Translations under genes and position numbers: made by a program
Origin: Kitasatospora viridis
GTDB taxonomy: Bacteria; Actinomycetota; Actinomycetes; Streptomycetales; Streptomycetaceae
Direction: 5' to 3'
NCBI RefSeq assembly: GCF_007829815.1
Contig: NZ_VIWT01000003.1
Span: forward strand, 248,001-312,000
Length of the DNA stretch: 64,000 nt
Shown here: positions 33,572 to 41,787 of the stretch, piece by piece
Numbering within the stretch: position 1 is the stretch's first letter
Layout: each line of letters starts with the position of its first letter
Notes under the pieces: model-generated
What the model was told of the DNA's origin: nothing
Databases searched by the model: none
The model's input: the letters and a program-made list of their open reading frames with translations, nothing else

Positions 33572-33587
33572 GAGACGGCACCGTCTC
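33572..33587. promoter_or_regulatory. TetR operator in its own promoter
   Basis: GAGACG-GCAC-CGTCTC, a perfect 6-4-6 inverted repeat, same architecture and half-sites as the pair at 31211-31276. Confidence 0.75.
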
Positions 33588-33814
33588 GCGTTTCCCCAGG
33601 ATACGCGTGCCGTCCCGACGGTCACCCCGGGCGCACCCGGGCCGCTTCCGGTGCCACCGCAGGGCGGTGGCGTCATGTTGTGGCACTGCAGCATCATGAC
33701 GTTCAACTCCCATGGACAGAAGCGATCACGAAAAGTCAGGATTCAAACAACAGACGTGAGTTGCGACCTTCCGGTCGCCTATCGGGCCTCCGCCACGAGA
33801 GGGAAACCAACCGG

Positions 33815-33988
33815 ATGTTCAAGGGAAACATGATCGCGATGGCCGGCCGACTGGCGGTCCTCGCCGCTCTGATCGGCATTCTGGTGAGCGCTGGACAGAC
33901 TGACGGCCGGGCGTCGGCAGCCGCGGCGCCGGGGGCCACGGCCGCGCGGGTGGCCGCGCCGGCCCTGGTGGGCGACACCGGCTGGTAG
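33815..33988 (+). CDS. Small secreted or scaffold peptide ending in Trp
   Basis: 57-aa ORF with a signal-peptide-like N-terminus (basic MFKGNMIAMAGR, then LAVLAALIGILVSAG) and a short Ala-rich remainder ending GDTGW. An alternative start at 33830 (MIAMAGR) has the better ribosome site (AAGGG, 4-5 nt spacing). It stands alone between the TetR gene and the heptose operon, 168 bp before the latter. It could be an exported signalling peptide; a C-terminal Trp scaffold peptide for the LanB-like enzyme at 47845 is a more speculative option. Unrecognised. Confidence 0.45.
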   Translation: MFKGNMIAMAGRLAVLAALIGILVSAGQTDGRASAAAAPGATAARVAAPALVGDTGW

Positions 33989-34156
33989 CCGGCCGACGAG
34001 CAGGCAGTAGCGACAGGAGCAACCGCAGCGGGGTGACGACGGGTCACGCCCGGGCGCAGCCCTGACCTCCGACGGCTGCCCCCAGCGGCCGACCGATCGG
34101 GGTGCGCGCACGGCTGCCCCGCCCGCTCCCCCACCGACCACCGCAAGGAGCGACCG

Positions 34157-36199
34157 ATGACCGACCCGACAGCGCGGCAGGCGGGCGCCGCGCCGCTCGC
34201 CCATGGCCTCGACCACATCGTCCAGTTGCAGCAGGCGCTGGCCGGGGTGGACGTCCCGCGGCTCCAGCAGTGGGGCCGACGGCTCGCCGAGACGCTGAGC
34301 GCCGGCGGGCGCCTGCTCGCGGCGGGCAACGGCGGCTCCGCGGCGGAGGCGCAGCACCTGACCTCCGAGCTGGTCGGCCGGCTGCGGGACGACCGCGAGC
34401 CGCTGTCGGCCATCGCGCTGCACGCGGAGACCTCCGCGCTCACCGCGATCGGCAACGACTACGGCTACGAGGAGTCGTTCGCCCGTCAGGTGCGGGCCCA
34501 CGGCAGGCCGGGCGACGTGCTGATCCTGCTCTCCACCTCGGGCCGCAGCCCCAACGTGCTGCGCGCGGCCGAGGCGGCCCGCGAGGCGGGCATGGCGGTG
34601 TGGGCGCTGACCGGCCCGGGCCCCAATCCGCTGGCCGAACTCTGCGACGAGGTGGTGGCGGTGGAGTCGGCGGCCACGGCCGCCGTGCAGGAGTGCCACC
34701 TGGTCGCGGTCCACATCATCTGCGCCTGCGTCGACATCGCGCTCGGCGTCTGCCCGCCGGCTGCCGAGGACACCACCGCGGACCGCCCGGCGCCGCTCGT
34801 CGTGGTGGGCGACACCCTGCTGGACCGTGACCTGGTGGGCACCGTGGAGCGGCTCTCGCCCGAGGCGCCCGTCCCGGTGGTGGACGAGGTGCGGGTGCAC
34901 GCGCGCCCGGGTGGTGCCGGGCTGGCGGCCGTGCTGGCCGCCCGCGAGGGCCGGCCGGTCACCCTGGTCACGGCGCTCTCGGGCGACCGGGACGGACGCG
35001 AGCTCGCAACCCTGCTGCGCGGGCAGGGCGTTGACGTGATCGATCTCGGGCTGGCCGGGCCGACGCCGGTGAAGTCGCGGGTGCGGACCGACGGCCGTTC
35101 ACTTCTGATGCTCAGTCAGGCCTCGGCTGACAGGAGCGAGTTCAGCCGTTCACTGACGGAACGTGAGCGGTCCACGGTGCTCGGGGCGGCGGCCGTGCTG
35201 GTCTCCGACTACGGGCGGGGGATCGCCGAGGACCCCGAGCTGCGTGCCCTGCTGGAGCGTGCGGCCGCCCGCTGCCCGGTGGTCTGGGACCCTCATCCCC
35301 GGGGCGCCGCGCCGGTGCGCGGAGTCCGGTTGGCGACCCCCAACGTCCGGGAGGCGGCCCGCTTCGCCCAGGGCGTCGAGGTCGCCGCTCCGCGCACCGA
35401 GGGCACCGGCCTGCGGGCGGACATCGACCGCGGCCGGGCGCTGGTGGGCGCCTGGTCCGCGGCGGGCGTCGTGGTGACCCGGGGCGTGGCGGGCGCCGTG
35501 CTGCTGGACGCGGCCGGCTCCTCCCCGCTCGTGGTGCCGGGCCTGCCGCGCACCTCCGGTGACCCGTGCGGAGCGGGCGACTGCTTCGCCGCGACGGCCA
35601 CCCGGCTGCTGGCGGACGGGTTCCTGCTCTCCGAGGCGGTGACCGAGGCGGTCAAGGTGGCCGGCGACTTCGTCGCGGCCGGCGGCGCGTCGGCGGTGGC
35701 GGAGCGGCCGCGGCGCGAGCCGGAGAGCGCCGCAGCCGACGAGGGCGCACTGGCGGTGGTCGCCCGGGTGCGGGCCGCCGGCGGCACGGTGGTGGCCACG
35801 GGAGGCTGCTTCGACCTGCTGCACACCGGACACGTCGGGCTGCTGGAGCAGGCCCGCCGGCTCGGCGACTGCCTGGTGGTGTGCCTGAACGACGACGACT
35901 CGGTGCGCCGGCTCAAGGGTGCCGAGCGGCCGGTGGTCTCCGACGTCGACCGGGCCGCCGTGCTGGGTTCGCTCGCCTCGGTCGACGGGGTCTTCGTCTT
36001 CGGCGAGGACACGCCCGAGGACGCGCTGCGGCAGATCCGCCCGGACGTGTACGTCAAGGGGGGCGACTACCGGGTGGACGACGTCCCGGAGGCCGCGCTG
36101 GTGGAGACCTGGGGCGGGCGGACAGTGATCCTGCCGTACCTCGACGGCCGGTCCACCACCCGCATGATCGACAAGATCGCCGGGCGCAGCGCGCGCTGA
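34157..36199 (+). CDS. Tri-domain ADP-heptose enzyme: GmhA-like isomerase fused to HldE-like kinase/nucleotidyltransferase
   Basis: 680-aa fusion covering three steps from sedoheptulose 7-phosphate toward ADP-heptose. Residues ~20-195: SIS domain of phosphoheptose isomerase (AAGNGGSAAEAQHLTSELVG, STSGRSPN). Residues ~210-505: PfkB/ribokinase-type heptose-7-phosphate 1-kinase (VVVGDTLLDRD, RPGGAG, GDPCGAGDCFAA). Residues ~525-680: nucleotidyltransferase (TGGCFDLLHTGHVGLL, DVYVKGGDY). HldE alone is the usual bifunctional form; the added GmhA half is uncommon. AAGGAG lies 6 nt before the ATG. It begins an operon with DegT, HldD-like and HAD genes. A GmhB phosphatase, needed between kinase and nucleotidyltransferase, is not evident. 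Confidence 0.9.
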   Translation: MTDPTARQAGAAPLAHGLDHIVQLQQALAGVDVPRLQQWGRRLAETLSAGGRLLAAGNGGSAAEAQHLTSELVGRLRDDREPLSAIALHAETSALTAIGNDYGYEESFARQVRAHGRPGDVLILLSTSGRSPNVLRAAEAAREAGMAVWALTGPGPNPLAELCDEVVAVESAATAAVQECHLVAVHIICACVDIALGVCPPAAEDTTADRPAPLVVVGDTLLDRDLVGTVERLSPEAPVPVVDEVRVHARPGGAGLAAVLAAREGRPVTLVTALSGDRDGRELATLLRGQGVDVIDLGLAGPTPVKSRVRTDGRSLLMLSQASADRSEFSRSLTERERSTVLGAAAVLVSDYGRGIAEDPELRALLERAAARCPVVWDPHPRGAAPVRGVRLATPNVREAARFAQGVEVAAPRTEGTGLRADIDRGRALVGAWSAAGVVVTRGVAGAVLLDAAGSSPLVVPGLPRTSGDPCGAGDCFAATATRLLADGFLLSEAVTEAVKVAGDFVAAGGASAVAERPRREPESAAADEGALAVVARVRAAGGTVVATGGCFDLLHTGHVGLLEQARRLGDCLVVCLNDDDSVRRLKGAERPVVSDVDRAAVLGSLASVDGVFVFGEDTPEDALRQIRPDVYVKGGDYRVDDVPEAALVETWGGRTVILPYLDGRSTTRMIDKIAGRSAR

Positions 36200-36264
36200 A
36201 CTCCCTCGCAACACAAGCCCGTTATCTCGTTTTCCGCATCATCTTCACGTCAGAGGGGATCAGC

Positions 36265-37494
36265 ATGCCCGGACCCGGGTGGTACTTCATTGACGGCACC
36301 GAGGAAGCCGAGGTGCTGGAGGCGCTCAGGGGGCGGCAGCTCGGCCGCTACCGCTTCGGCGCGGAGGACACGGTCTCCAGGACCATGCAGTTCGAGCGCG
36401 AGATGGCCGGCCTGCTCGGCAGCCGGCACGTGCTCGCGCTCAACAGCTGCACCTCGGGCCTGCTCGCGGGGCTGACGGCGCTGGGCGTGGGCCCGGGCGA
36501 CGAGGTGATCGTGCCCGGGTACACCTTCATCGCCTCGATCGCCGCCGTGCTGTTCACCGGTGCCCGGCCGGTCCTGGCGGAGATCGACGAGAGCCTCACC
36601 CTCGACCCCGACGACGTCGCCGCCAAGATCACCGAGCGCACCAAGGCGATCATGCCGGTGCACATGATCGGCGCCCCCGCCGACCTGGACCGGCTGCTGG
36701 CCATCGCCCGCACCGCCGGCTGCGCGGTGATCGAGGACTGCGCCCAGGCCTGCGGCGCCTCCTACCGGGGCCGCCGGGTGGGCACCATCGGCGACATCGG
36801 AGCGTTCTCGCTGAACAGCGGCAAGATGATCACCGCGGGCGACGGCGGTCTGCTGACCACCGACTCCGAGGCGCTGTACCGGCAGGCGTTCGCCTTCCAC
36901 GACCACGGCTTCGCGCCCGACCGGGCCGGCCTGGTCGACGAGGGCCCCCGGATGGGCCTCAACCTGCGGCTGCACGAGCTCGCCTCGGCCGTCGGGCTGG
37001 TGCAGGCCCGCCGGCTCGACGGCCTGCTGGAGCGCTGCCGCACCCTCAAGGCCGCCGTGCGGGCCGAACTCCAGGACCTGCCCGGCGTGCGGGAGCGGGT
37101 GATCCACGACGAGGGCGAGTGCGGCACCGTGCACGTCCTGCTCTTCGACGATCCCGCCACGGCCACCGCGGTCGCCGCCGCCCTCGGCGGGCGCCCGCTG
37201 GCCGCCTCCTCGAAGCACAACTACGCCCTGATGGGCCAGCTGCACGCCGAGTTCGGCCGGCTCGACGGCGAGGGCCGCACCGCGGTCGGCAACGGCGCGC
37301 CCGGCGACCTGCCGCGCACCGACGACCTGCTGGCCCGCTCGGTGGCGCTCAGCGTCGGCGTCGTCGACGAGTACCTCGGCACGCTCGGCGAGGTCACCGT
37401 GCTCGACTCCCCCGAGCAGGCGGCGGCCAAGACGGCCGAGGTGCGCAAGGTCATCGAGTCGGTGCTGGCGACCCGTCAGGAGCCGTGCGGATGA
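36265..37494 (+). CDS. DegT/DnrJ/EryC1/StrS-family PLP aminotransferase
   Basis: 409-aa sugar aminotransferase-type enzyme. Seen: NSCTSGLLAGL (phosphate binding), VPGYTFIASIAAV, VIEDCAQACGASYRG, and FSLNSGKMITAGDGG with the PLP lysine K187. These enzymes transaminate keto sugars on nucleotides or scyllo-inosose-type cyclitols, or act as dehydrases. In this operon an amino group on a heptose is the simplest reading. AGAGGGG is 8 nt before the ATG; the stop overlaps the next gene (ATGA). Confidence 0.9.
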   Translation: MPGPGWYFIDGTEEAEVLEALRGRQLGRYRFGAEDTVSRTMQFEREMAGLLGSRHVLALNSCTSGLLAGLTALGVGPGDEVIVPGYTFIASIAAVLFTGARPVLAEIDESLTLDPDDVAAKITERTKAIMPVHMIGAPADLDRLLAIARTAGCAVIEDCAQACGASYRGRRVGTIGDIGAFSLNSGKMITAGDGGLLTTDSEALYRQAFAFHDHGFAPDRAGLVDEGPRMGLNLRLHELASAVGLVQARRLDGLLERCRTLKAAVRAELQDLPGVRERVIHDEGECGTVHVLLFDDPATATAVAAALGGRPLAASSKHNYALMGQLHAEFGRLDGEGRTAVGNGAPGDLPRTDDLLARSVALSVGVVDEYLGTLGEVTVLDSPEQAAAKTAEVRKVIESVLATRQEPCG

Positions 37495-38480
37495 CGGGCT
37501 CCACCCGCCCGCGACCGGAGGTCCTGGTGACCGGCGCCGCCGGCTTCGTGGGCGGCCACACGGTGCGCGCCTGCCGGGAGGCCGGCTGGGCCGTCACCGC
37601 GCTGGACGTCCGGGAGGTCCCGGCCGCCACCGCCCCGGCGAGCGACTGCGTCCTCGGCCGGGCCGACCACGCGCCGGTGCTCGCCGACCTGCGCGCCGGG
37701 CGCTACGCGGCGGTCGTGCACCAAGGCGCCATCAGCAGCACGCTGGAGAGCGACCGGGCCAAGCTCCAGGACGCCAACGTGCGCCAGCCGTTGGCGCTCG
37801 CCGAGGCCTGCGCGGACAGCGGCGCGCTCTTCGTCTACGCCTCCTCCCACAGCGTCTACGGCACCATCCACCGCCGCATCGCCGTGGCCGAGGACAGCGA
37901 GGAGGACGCCTCGGTCTGCACCGGGCCGCTCAACCGCTACGCCGAGTCCAAGCTGGCCCTGGACCGGGAGATGGCCGGCCGGTACGGCTCCGGGGCGGCC
38001 TGGGTGGGGCTGCGCTACACCAACGTCTTCGGCACCGGCGAGGAGCACAAGGGCCAGATGGCCTCGATCATCTCCCAGCTGCTGCGCGGGGCCGCGCAGG
38101 GCCGGCGGCTGACGCTCTTCGCGGACACCCTGAAGGCGTGCCGCGATTACGTGCCGGTCGAGTCGGTCGCCCGGACCGTCGTCGCCCTGCTGCGCCACCA
38201 GGTGCCCAGCGGCGTCTACAACCTGGGATCCGGCTGCCCCGTCAGTTTCGCCACGCTGCTGGAGTGGTGCGCCGAGTTCAGCGGCGCGGAGCTGGACGTC
38301 CGGTTGGTGCCCAACCCCGTTGCGGACCGGTACCAGTACTGGACCTGCGCCGACCAGAGCCGGCTGCAGGGCGTGCTGCCGGGCGGCCGGCCCGAGCTGA
38401 TCGAGGACGTCCGCAGCGGCGCCGCCACGCTGTTCCGGCACTTCCAGGAGCAGTGGCAGCAGCGGGCGAACGGGTGCTGA
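37491..38480 (+). CDS. ADP-heptose 6-epimerase-like (HldD-like) SDR enzyme
   Basis: 329-aa extended short-chain dehydrogenase. The N-terminal GAAGFVGG binds NADP; the active-site Tyr/Lys is RYAESKLALD with Ser in ASSHSVYG. HldD-specific patterns are striking: HQGAISSTLESD, RYTNVFGTGEEHKGQMASI, CRDYVPVESVA, GVYNLGSG and ADRYQYWTCAD. It should convert ADP-D-glycero-heptose to the L-glycero epimer, or do a related epimerisation. It overlaps both neighbours in the operon. Confidence 0.85.
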   Translation: MTGSTRPRPEVLVTGAAGFVGGHTVRACREAGWAVTALDVREVPAATAPASDCVLGRADHAPVLADLRAGRYAAVVHQGAISSTLESDRAKLQDANVRQPLALAEACADSGALFVYASSHSVYGTIHRRIAVAEDSEEDASVCTGPLNRYAESKLALDREMAGRYGSGAAWVGLRYTNVFGTGEEHKGQMASIISQLLRGAAQGRRLTLFADTLKACRDYVPVESVARTVVALLRHQVPSGVYNLGSGCPVSFATLLEWCAEFSGAELDVRLVPNPVADRYQYWTCADQSRLQGVLPGGRPELIEDVRSGAATLFRHFQEQWQQRANGC

Positions 38481-39067
38481 TCGTCTTCGACCTCATGGGG
38501 ACCCTGCTGACCGACCCCTACCAGCAGGCCCACGAGGCAGCTTCCGGGCGCACCTTCGCACAGTTCGACCGCGACCGCCCCCCCGGCGTCTACCACCGCC
38601 TGGAACGCGGGGAGATTCCGGAGGAGGCGTACTGGCGCAGCCTCCGGGAGGCCGGAATCGCCTTCAACGTCGAACTGTTCCACCGGGTCCGGCGGGAGGG
38701 CTACGGCTGGCTGCCCGGCATGCGGGAACTCGTGGTCGAGTGCGCCGCCGCCCACCGCACCGTGGTCGGTTCCAACTACCCGGACTGGATCGCCGAGGTC
38801 GGCCGTGATTTCCTGGCCGACCTCGGCGTCGAGGTGTTCGCGTCCCACCAGTTCGGCGTCCGCAAGCCGGAGGCGGCATTCTTCGAGCTGCTCTGCGAAC
38901 GGACCGGCAGCTCGCTGCGCGAACTGGTCCTCATCGACGACAAGCAGCGCAACGTCGAGGCCGTCACGGCACTCGGCGGTCTCGGCATTCACTTCGTCTC
39001 GGCCCGGAACACCACCGAACGCTTGCGTGCGAACGGCCTGTTGGTGACGGGGATGGCAGAGCGGTGA
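38474..39067 (+). CDS. HAD-superfamily protein with atypical motif I
   Basis: 197-aa HAD fold protein starting at a GTG that overlaps the preceding stop. Motif I is VFDLMGTLL: the nucleophile Asp is present but the second Asp of DxD is Met, so ordinary phosphatase chemistry is doubtful. Motif II (VVGSNYPDW), the Lys of motif III (GVRKPEAAFF) and motif IV (LVLIDDKQRN) are kept. By position it could replace GmhB, the heptose-bisphosphate phosphatase, but GmhB belongs to another HAD subclass, so an alternative such as a dehalogenase-like or binding role must be considered. Confidence 0.75.
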   Translation: MLIVFDLMGTLLTDPYQQAHEAASGRTFAQFDRDRPPGVYHRLERGEIPEEAYWRSLREAGIAFNVELFHRVRREGYGWLPGMRELVVECAAAHRTVVGSNYPDWIAEVGRDFLADLGVEVFASHQFGVRKPEAAFFELLCERTGSSLRELVLIDDKQRNVEAVTALGGLGIHFVSARNTTERLRANGLLVTGMAER

Positions 39068-39234
39068 ATCCGCGGTGAACCGACTGGGCGTCAGACCCGT
39101 TGTAAGGAAGGGAAGACGGGGAACGTCGGTCGGCGAACACACCGGCCGCCACCGGTGGGCGACCACCGCCCCGGGGCCCGCGGTCGGTTGATGGAAGTAC
39201 TGGTCAAACCGGCGGGGGCTCGGCGATGATGTGG

Positions 39235-39267
39235 CAACCTGCCAGCACCTTGGCAGGAGCGTGGTTG
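39235..39267 (+). terminator. Hairpin in regulator promoter region, possible terminator of heptose operon
   Basis: CCTGCCA (39238-39244) pairs with TGGCAGG (39251-39257), loop of six; the flanking CAACC and GGTTG add an outer stem. It lies 168 bp past the HAD stop, which is far for an operon terminator, so it may instead be regulatory. Confidence 0.4.
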
Positions 39268-39318
39268 CGTAGTCGAACGACCTCGGGGGGCCGAGCCTGC
39301 TTCGAACACCGACCGTCT

Positions 39319-39343
39319 CCGGTCCGCCGACCGGACACCGGTC
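39319..39343. promoter_or_regulatory. Three alternating CCGGTC half-sites upstream of cluster regulator
   Basis: CCGGTC-CGCC-GACCGG-ACA-CCGGTC: two overlapping palindromes sharing the middle half-site, 73 bp upstream of the regulator ATG. Candidate operator, perhaps autoregulatory. Confidence 0.45.
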
Positions 39344-39415
39344 ACGAGTGTATCCGTCGGGAGCCTGGTGGGGGACCAGGGAAGGAACTGACCAGAGAAG
39401 CAAGTCAGGAAAAAG

Positions 39416-40474
39416 ATGAGCCGACAAACAGGCGTGTCCCAACAGCTGGATGAATCCCAGCCAGGTGAGACGCAAGCACTCGTTCAACCGCTGGGCCACG
39501 AAGCCTACAGCGTGTACGGGTGGGTACTGGAGCGCGGATACGTCGATCCGGAAGCCATGCTCGCCGAACTGGACCTGAGCCGGGACCAGCTGGCCGAAAC
39601 GGTGAGCACCCTCACCGAGATGCGGCTGCTGCGCCCGCTGCCGGACGGCACCAACGTGGTCGCCTGCCGGCCGGACGTGGCCGCCGCGGAGATCGTCGGA
39701 CCACTGGAGGACCACATCCAGCGGGTCCAGCGGGCGGCCAACCAGACCCGGAGCCAGTTCGATCCCCTGATGTCGATGTACCTCGCCACGGAGAGCCGCA
39801 AGCGCCGCGAGAAGGACGAGATCGACGTCCTCCCCGACCGCGCCAGCGTGAACGCCCTGCTCGACGAGGCCGCCAATTCCTGCACCAGCGAGGTCATCAC
39901 GATGCAGCCGGGCGGCGGACGGCCGCGCGAACAGTTGCAGCGCGCGTTCCGGCGGGACGAGGCGCTCCTCGAACGCGGCGTCAAGTTCCGCACGCTCTAC
40001 CAGCATTCCGCCCGTTTCGACGCCGCGACCCGGGACTACGTCGGAAAGGCGGCCAAGGCCGGCGCGCAGATCAGGACGGTCCGCGAGCTGAACAGCAAGA
40101 TGATCATCTTCGACCGGGAGATGGCCTTCATTCCTGCGGCCGGCTCCGAGCGCGGCGCGGTGGTGGTGCGCGAACCCGCCGTGGTGGCCTTCCTGTGCGG
40201 CATCTTCGACGAATCCTGGGGCCACGGAATGGAGTTCGTCGGCGAGCTGCGGTCGCAGAGCGAGGAACGTGCGCTGGCGAACTCCGTGAAGAGCAGCATC
40301 CTGCGACTGCTCGTCCAAGGCGTGCGCGACGACACGATCGCCCGGCGGATGGGCATCTCGGTGCGCACCTGTCGGCGCCACATCGCCGAAATCATGGAAC
40401 AGGCCGGCGCGGAGAGCCGCTTCCAGGCCGGTTACCTGGTGGCGGGCCGTCAACTCCTGGACGCCCAGGACTGA
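39416..40474 (+). CDS. LuxR-HTH pathway regulator with TrmB/PLD-like N-terminal part
   Basis: 352-aa regulator. Residues ~25-85 look like a winged-helix (YSVYGWVLERGYVDPEAML, TVSTLTEMRLLRP). The middle (~130-270) resembles the phospholipase D-like ligand domain of TrmB-type regulators, without a catalytic HKD pair. The C-terminus is a LuxR HTH (LLVQGVRDDTIARRMGISVRTCRRHIAEIM). Proteins of this design are common next to Streptomyces peptide clusters as pathway activators. AGGA is 6 nt before the ATG. It stands alone between the heptose operon and the acyltransferase gene. Confidence 0.85.
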   Translation: MSRQTGVSQQLDESQPGETQALVQPLGHEAYSVYGWVLERGYVDPEAMLAELDLSRDQLAETVSTLTEMRLLRPLPDGTNVVACRPDVAAAEIVGPLEDHIQRVQRAANQTRSQFDPLMSMYLATESRKRREKDEIDVLPDRASVNALLDEAANSCTSEVITMQPGGGRPREQLQRAFRRDEALLERGVKFRTLYQHSARFDAATRDYVGKAAKAGAQIRTVRELNSKMIIFDREMAFIPAAGSERGAVVVREPAVVAFLCGIFDESWGHGMEFVGELRSQSEERALANSVKSSILRLLVQGVRDDTIARRMGISVRTCRRHIAEIMEQAGAESRFQAGYLVAGRQLLDAQD

Positions 40475-40513
40475 CGGCGCGCGGCGGACCCGGTCCACTC
40501 GCCGGCCTCATCC

Positions 40514-40611
40514 CATTCGAGCTTGCCGACGGACCTCCGGTTGATGCCATGCACCATCGTGAGGCCGGTGGTTGATGGACACCCCGTCCGGCCCGCTGGC
40601 AAGCTCGAATG
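40514..40611. repeat. 14-bp perfect inverted repeat with 70-bp spacer
   Basis: CATTCGAGCTTGCC (40514-40527) and GGCAAGCTCGAATG (40598-40611) are exact complements. The spacer carries two GGTTGATG copies. It lies between the regulator stop (40474) and the well-supported start of the acyltransferase (40713), so it can be an operator pair or the stem of an attenuator. Confidence 0.75.
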
Positions 40612-40712
40612 ACGGTCCGACCGGATCGGATCGGGCAATGACTGACGATCCGTCAGGCGATTCGACCGGCGACGCATTGCGAGTGCCGTTCACGACGTGC
40701 GGGAGGCTGATG

Positions 40713-41744
40713 GTGCCGGGGCCCGAGTTGTCCTGTCCAACCGGCGACGGTCCGTCGCCCACCGCCGGGCTGCGGGTGCTGCGCGGGCCCGAGGTGCCGG
40801 CGGAGCTCGCCGCACCGCGACCGCGGGCGCCGACGCCCTTCCAGAGCGCCGGCTGGTGCCGGGCCTGGGTGACGGAGGCGGCCGCCGCCGAGGGGGCCGT
40901 TCCGCTCCTGGTGCGCGCGGGGACCACCGACGGCCAGACGGTCCGCGTCGGGCTGCAACTGCACGCCGAGGAGGCGGGGCCGGTGCTGCGCCCGCTCTCC
41001 TGGCCGTGGGCGGACTACCACGAGGCCTGGACCGAGGGCCCGGCCCCGCACGCCGAGCCGGCCGGCGCCGCACAGGCCCTGGCCGAGGCGCTCGACGAGG
41101 TCCAGCGGAGCGAGGGCGCGAGCCTGGACCTGCCGGACGTGGTGGCCGGCGGCCTGCTGCACCGGGCGGGCCTGCTGCTGGGCGCCCGGGAGAGCCCGGC
41201 GAGCCCCGTGGTGTCGATCGACCTGACCGACCCCGAGCGGGTCGCCGCCGTGGTGGAGCGCAAGGAGACGGTCCGCAAGCGCCGGCTGCTCGCCCGGCAG
41301 GGCGAGGTGAGCCTGGTGCACTGGCGCGACCCCGAACAACTGCGCGCCAGGCTGCCGTCCTTCTTCGCGATGCACGCCGAGCAGTGGCGGGACCGGCCGG
41401 ACGCGGTGGCGCCGTTCGACGGCGGGGTGGTGGACCGGACCTTCGCCGGTGTGGCCGAGCAGCCGGACAGCGGTGCGGTGCTCACCGAACTGCGGCTGGA
41501 CGGCGCCCCCGTGGCCGCCTACTACGGCTTCCTGCACCGCGACCGCTACTGGGCCTACCGCACCGCCTTCGACCAGTCCTTCCGGCGCCTGTCGCCGGGG
41601 CACCAGCTGGTCGCCGCCATGGTCGAGGACTTCCTCGCCGCCGGGGTGCGGGTCTTCGACCTCATGCGCGGCGACTACCCCTACAAGCTCGACTACGCCA
41701 GCAAGGTGGTGAACAACGTGCGGTTGGAGCGAGGGAGAGGGTGA
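40713..41744 (+). CDS. FemAB/CelD-like GNAT acyltransferase
   Basis: 343-aa protein of the BioF2-like (PF13480) acyltransferase group, related to FemX enzymes that use aminoacyl-tRNA and to CelD. Seen: PTPFQSAGWCRAWV at the N-terminus, RKRRLLARQGEVSL, the PSFFAMHAEQWRDR helix, VAAYYGFLHRDRYWAYRTAFD and FDLMRGDYPYKLDYAS at the end. It would form an amide or ester. The start is uncertain: in-frame codons reach back to 40572, but GGGAGG lies 6 nt before the GTG at 40713 and the upstream part contains the long inverted repeat. It may join an amino acid or acyl group to the pathway scaffold. Confidence 0.8.
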   Translation: MPGPELSCPTGDGPSPTAGLRVLRGPEVPAELAAPRPRAPTPFQSAGWCRAWVTEAAAAEGAVPLLVRAGTTDGQTVRVGLQLHAEEAGPVLRPLSWPWADYHEAWTEGPAPHAEPAGAAQALAEALDEVQRSEGASLDLPDVVAGGLLHRAGLLLGARESPASPVVSIDLTDPERVAAVVERKETVRKRRLLARQGEVSLVHWRDPEQLRARLPSFFAMHAEQWRDRPDAVAPFDGGVVDRTFAGVAEQPDSGAVLTELRLDGAPVAAYYGFLHRDRYWAYRTAFDQSFRRLSPGHQLVAAMVEDFLAAGVRVFDLMRGDYPYKLDYASKVVNNVRLERGRG

Positions 41745-41747
41745 ACC

Positions 41748-41778
41748 CACCTGCCCCGCAAGCCGTTCGGGGCAGGTG
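41748..41778. terminator. Bidirectional hairpin terminator
   Basis: CACCTGCCCCG (41748-41758) pairs perfectly with CGGGGCAGGTG (41768-41778), 9-nt loop, between the convergent acyltransferase and VOC genes. Confidence 0.8.
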
Positions 41779-41787
41779 TGGTCCGGT

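Larger units (their letters stand above)
39068..39415. other. 348-bp intergenic region: operon end and regulator promoter
   Basis: No coding signal. It holds a hairpin at 39235-39267 and a cluster of CCGGTC/GACCGG half-sites at 39319-39343, described separately, and ends with AGGA upstream of the regulator ATG. Confidence 0.7.

Noticed and set aside
40572..40712. Earlier in-frame start of the FemAB-like gene
   Set aside because: No good ribosome site except a poor one, the stretch is low in family similarity and contains the right arm of the inverted repeat; kept only as an alternative.
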